From Streptomyces sp. R44 (GTDB lineage: Bacteria; Actinomycetota; Actinomycetes; Streptomycetales; Streptomycetaceae): a stretch of DNA of 64,000 nucleotides. The stretch is taken from positions 6,728,501-6,792,500 of the forward strand of contig NZ_CP163444.1 of the NCBI RefSeq assembly GCF_041053105.1, in the 5' to 3' direction. Position 1 is the first letter of the stretch. Each line of letters opens with the position of its first letter. Positions 62,947 through 64,000 of the stretch are shown here, in pieces. The notes under the pieces are model-generated. The model saw only the letters and a list, made by a program, of their open reading frames with translations, did not search any database and was not told the DNA's origin. The translations under genes and the position numbers were made by a program.

Positions 62947-64000
62947 ACCTGTCCTACTCCCACGGGACCTCCACCACCGGACTCCTCGGCGACACCATCG
63001 CCGACAACCTCGACCGCGCTGTCGCCGCCTGGCCCGATCGCGAGGCCCTCGTCGACGTCCCCACCGGACGCCGCTGGACCTATGCCGCATTCGGCGCGGA
63101 CGTGGACCGGCTCGCCGGCTCCCTGCTCGGCAGCGGGGTCCGCAAGGGCGACCGCGTCGGGATCTGGGCGGTGAACTGCGCCGAGTGGGTCCTCGTCCAG
63201 TACGCCACCGCCCGCATCGGCGCCATCATGGTCAACATCAACCCCGCCTACCGGGCCCACGAGTTGGCGTACGTCCTCCAGCAGGCCGGGGTCTCGCTGC
63301 TCTTCGCCTCCCTCGCCCACAAGACGAGCGACTACCGGGCGATGGTCGAGCAAGTCCGGGCCGACTGCCCGGAGTTGCGCGAGGCGGTCTACTTCGGCGA
63401 CCCGACCTGGGACGCGCTGCTCGCCCGGACGCCCGGGGAGCTCCGCCCGGAGCCGCTCTCCTGCGACGAGCCCGTCAACATCCAGTACACCTCGGGGACG
63501 ACGGGCTTCCCGAAGGGAGCCACGCTCTCCCACCACAACATCCTCAACAACGGTTATTTCGTGGGCGAGATGATCGCCTACAGCGAGCAGGACAGAATCT
63601 GCATTCCTGTCCCGTTCTATCACTGTTTCGGCATGGTGATGGGAAACCTCGCGGCCACCTCGCACGGCGCCTGCATGGTGATCCCGGCCGCCTCCTTCGA
63701 CCCCGCCGCCACCCTGCGGGCGGTCCAGGAGGAGGGCTGCACCTCCCTGTACGGGGTGCCGACGATGTTCATCGCCGAGCTGAACCTCCCCGACTTCGCC
63801 GGGTACGACCTCTCCACGCTCCGCACCGGGATCATGGCGGGCTCGCCGTGTCCGGTCGAGGTGATGAAGCGGGTCGTCGCCGAGATGAACATGGCGGAGG
63901 TGTCGATCTGCTACGGCATGACCGAGACCTCGCCCGTCTCCACCCAGACCCGCCGCGACGACGACCTGGAGCGCCGCACCGGCACGGTCGGCCGGGTCAT
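62943..64000 (+). CDS. FadD-like acyl-CoA synthetase (5' part, runs off the window)
   Basis: About 352 codons are visible from the GTG at 62943, preceded by GGAAGGGG. AMP-binding motifs: [20 protein letters not shown] (P-loop), [13 protein letters not shown] and [11 protein letters not shown]. The sequence is of the long or medium-chain fatty acyl-CoA ligase type (AMP-binding protein family often beside acyl-CoA dehydrogenases). The ATP-hinge and C-terminal Lys domain lie beyond the window. It is coupled through the duplicated junction to the upstream synthetase. Confidence 0.9.
   Translation, partial: MNLSYSHGTSTTGLLGDTIADNLDRAVAAWPDREALVDVPTGRRWTYAAFGADVDRLAGSLLGSGVRKGDRVGIWAVNCAEWVLVQYATARIGAIMVNINPAYRAHELAYVLQQAGVSLLFASLAHKTSDYRAMVEQVRADCPELREAVYFGDPTWDALLARTPGELRPEPLSCDEPVNIQYTSGTTGFPKGATLSHHNILNNGYFVGEMIAYSEQDRICIPVPFYHCFGMVMGNLAATSHGACMVIPAASFDPAATLRAVQEEGCTSLYGVPTMFIAELNLPDFAGYDLSTLRTGIMAGSPCPVEVMKRVVAEMNMAEVSICYGMTETSPVSTQTRRDDDLERRTGTVGRV

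Overview
The window is high-GC actinobacterial DNA with the hallmarks of Streptomyces. These are a gamma-butyrolactone-type receptor/AfsA pair, a type II aromatic polyketide cluster, many TetR regulators, GTG starts, GTGA/ATGA gene overlaps and long GC-rich hairpin terminators. No rRNA, tRNA, CRISPR array, insertion sequence or phage gene was recognised.

Left flank (1-4900): the end of an SDR-type 3-hydroxyacyl-CoA dehydrogenase, a TetR regulator, a DUF35 OB-fold protein, and a leftward acyl-CoA dehydrogenase / etfB / etfA operon. The DUF35 gene and the dehydrogenase share a palindrome, TGGCACTSAGTGCCA, that looks like the operator of one local regulator.

Biosynthetic cluster (4923-27455): a gamma-butyrolactone receptor-like and an AfsA-like gene come first, then a pseudo-receptor and an atypical OmpR-type activator. 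These are followed by a long, mostly translationally coupled operon: acyl-CoA carboxylase alpha, TcmI-type cyclase, KS-alpha, KS-beta, ACP, ketoreductase, aromatase, two FAD monooxygenases, alpha/beta hydrolase, MFS exporter, Sfp-type PPTase, carboxylase beta and epsilon, SnoaL-like protein, and three deoxysugar genes (2,3-dehydratase, 3-ketoreductase, sugar-1-phosphate thymidylyltransferase). Gene order matches the jadomycin cluster as I remember it (R3/W1, R2, R1, J, I, A, B, C, E, D, oxygenases, L, M, N, X, O, P, Q). It stops where jadS-V would follow: there is no glycosyltransferase, 4,6-dehydratase, epimerase or 4-ketoreductase. No JadG-type ring-opening oxygenase is seen. The expected product is an angucyclinone-type polyketide. 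Two near-identical 22-bp palindromes in front of the activator are probable receptor/pseudo-receptor operators.

Middle (27456-46632): divergent alkB-type alkane monooxygenase and TetR; a Tat-exported DJ-1/PfpI protein; a cold-shock-domain protein; a cobalamin riboswitch followed by a BtuF/BtuC/BtuD-type uptake system and an ArsR regulator; an MFS transporter that lacks its own stop codon; a TetR/MFS divergent pair; a beta-lactamase-fold protein without its catalytic motifs; a small membrane protein; a VOC protein; a lipoprotein agmatine deiminase-like enzyme divergent from a Ser/Thr kinase; a TetR; and an APC permease.

Right (46843-64000): a single-polypeptide ECF sigma factor with a zinc-binding motif, a membrane segment and an extracellular CAP domain; a methyltransferase; a diacylglycerol-kinase-like protein; a two-gene module whose proteins share a RHIM/amyloid-signalling-like motif at the C-terminus of one and the N-terminus of the other; a TDT-family transporter coupled to a histidine phosphatase; a decayed stretch with remnants of three genes; a Nudix hydrolase; CorA; a winged-helix protein; and a GAF-LuxR regulator divergent from two acyl-CoA synthetases, the second cut by the window edge.

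The most novel-looking points are the RHIM-like module (51146-53319), the sigma factor-CAP fusion (46843-48561), the truncated jadomycin-type cluster with its paired operators, and the 3.9-kb open frame joining two MFS genes across an antisense TetR gene.
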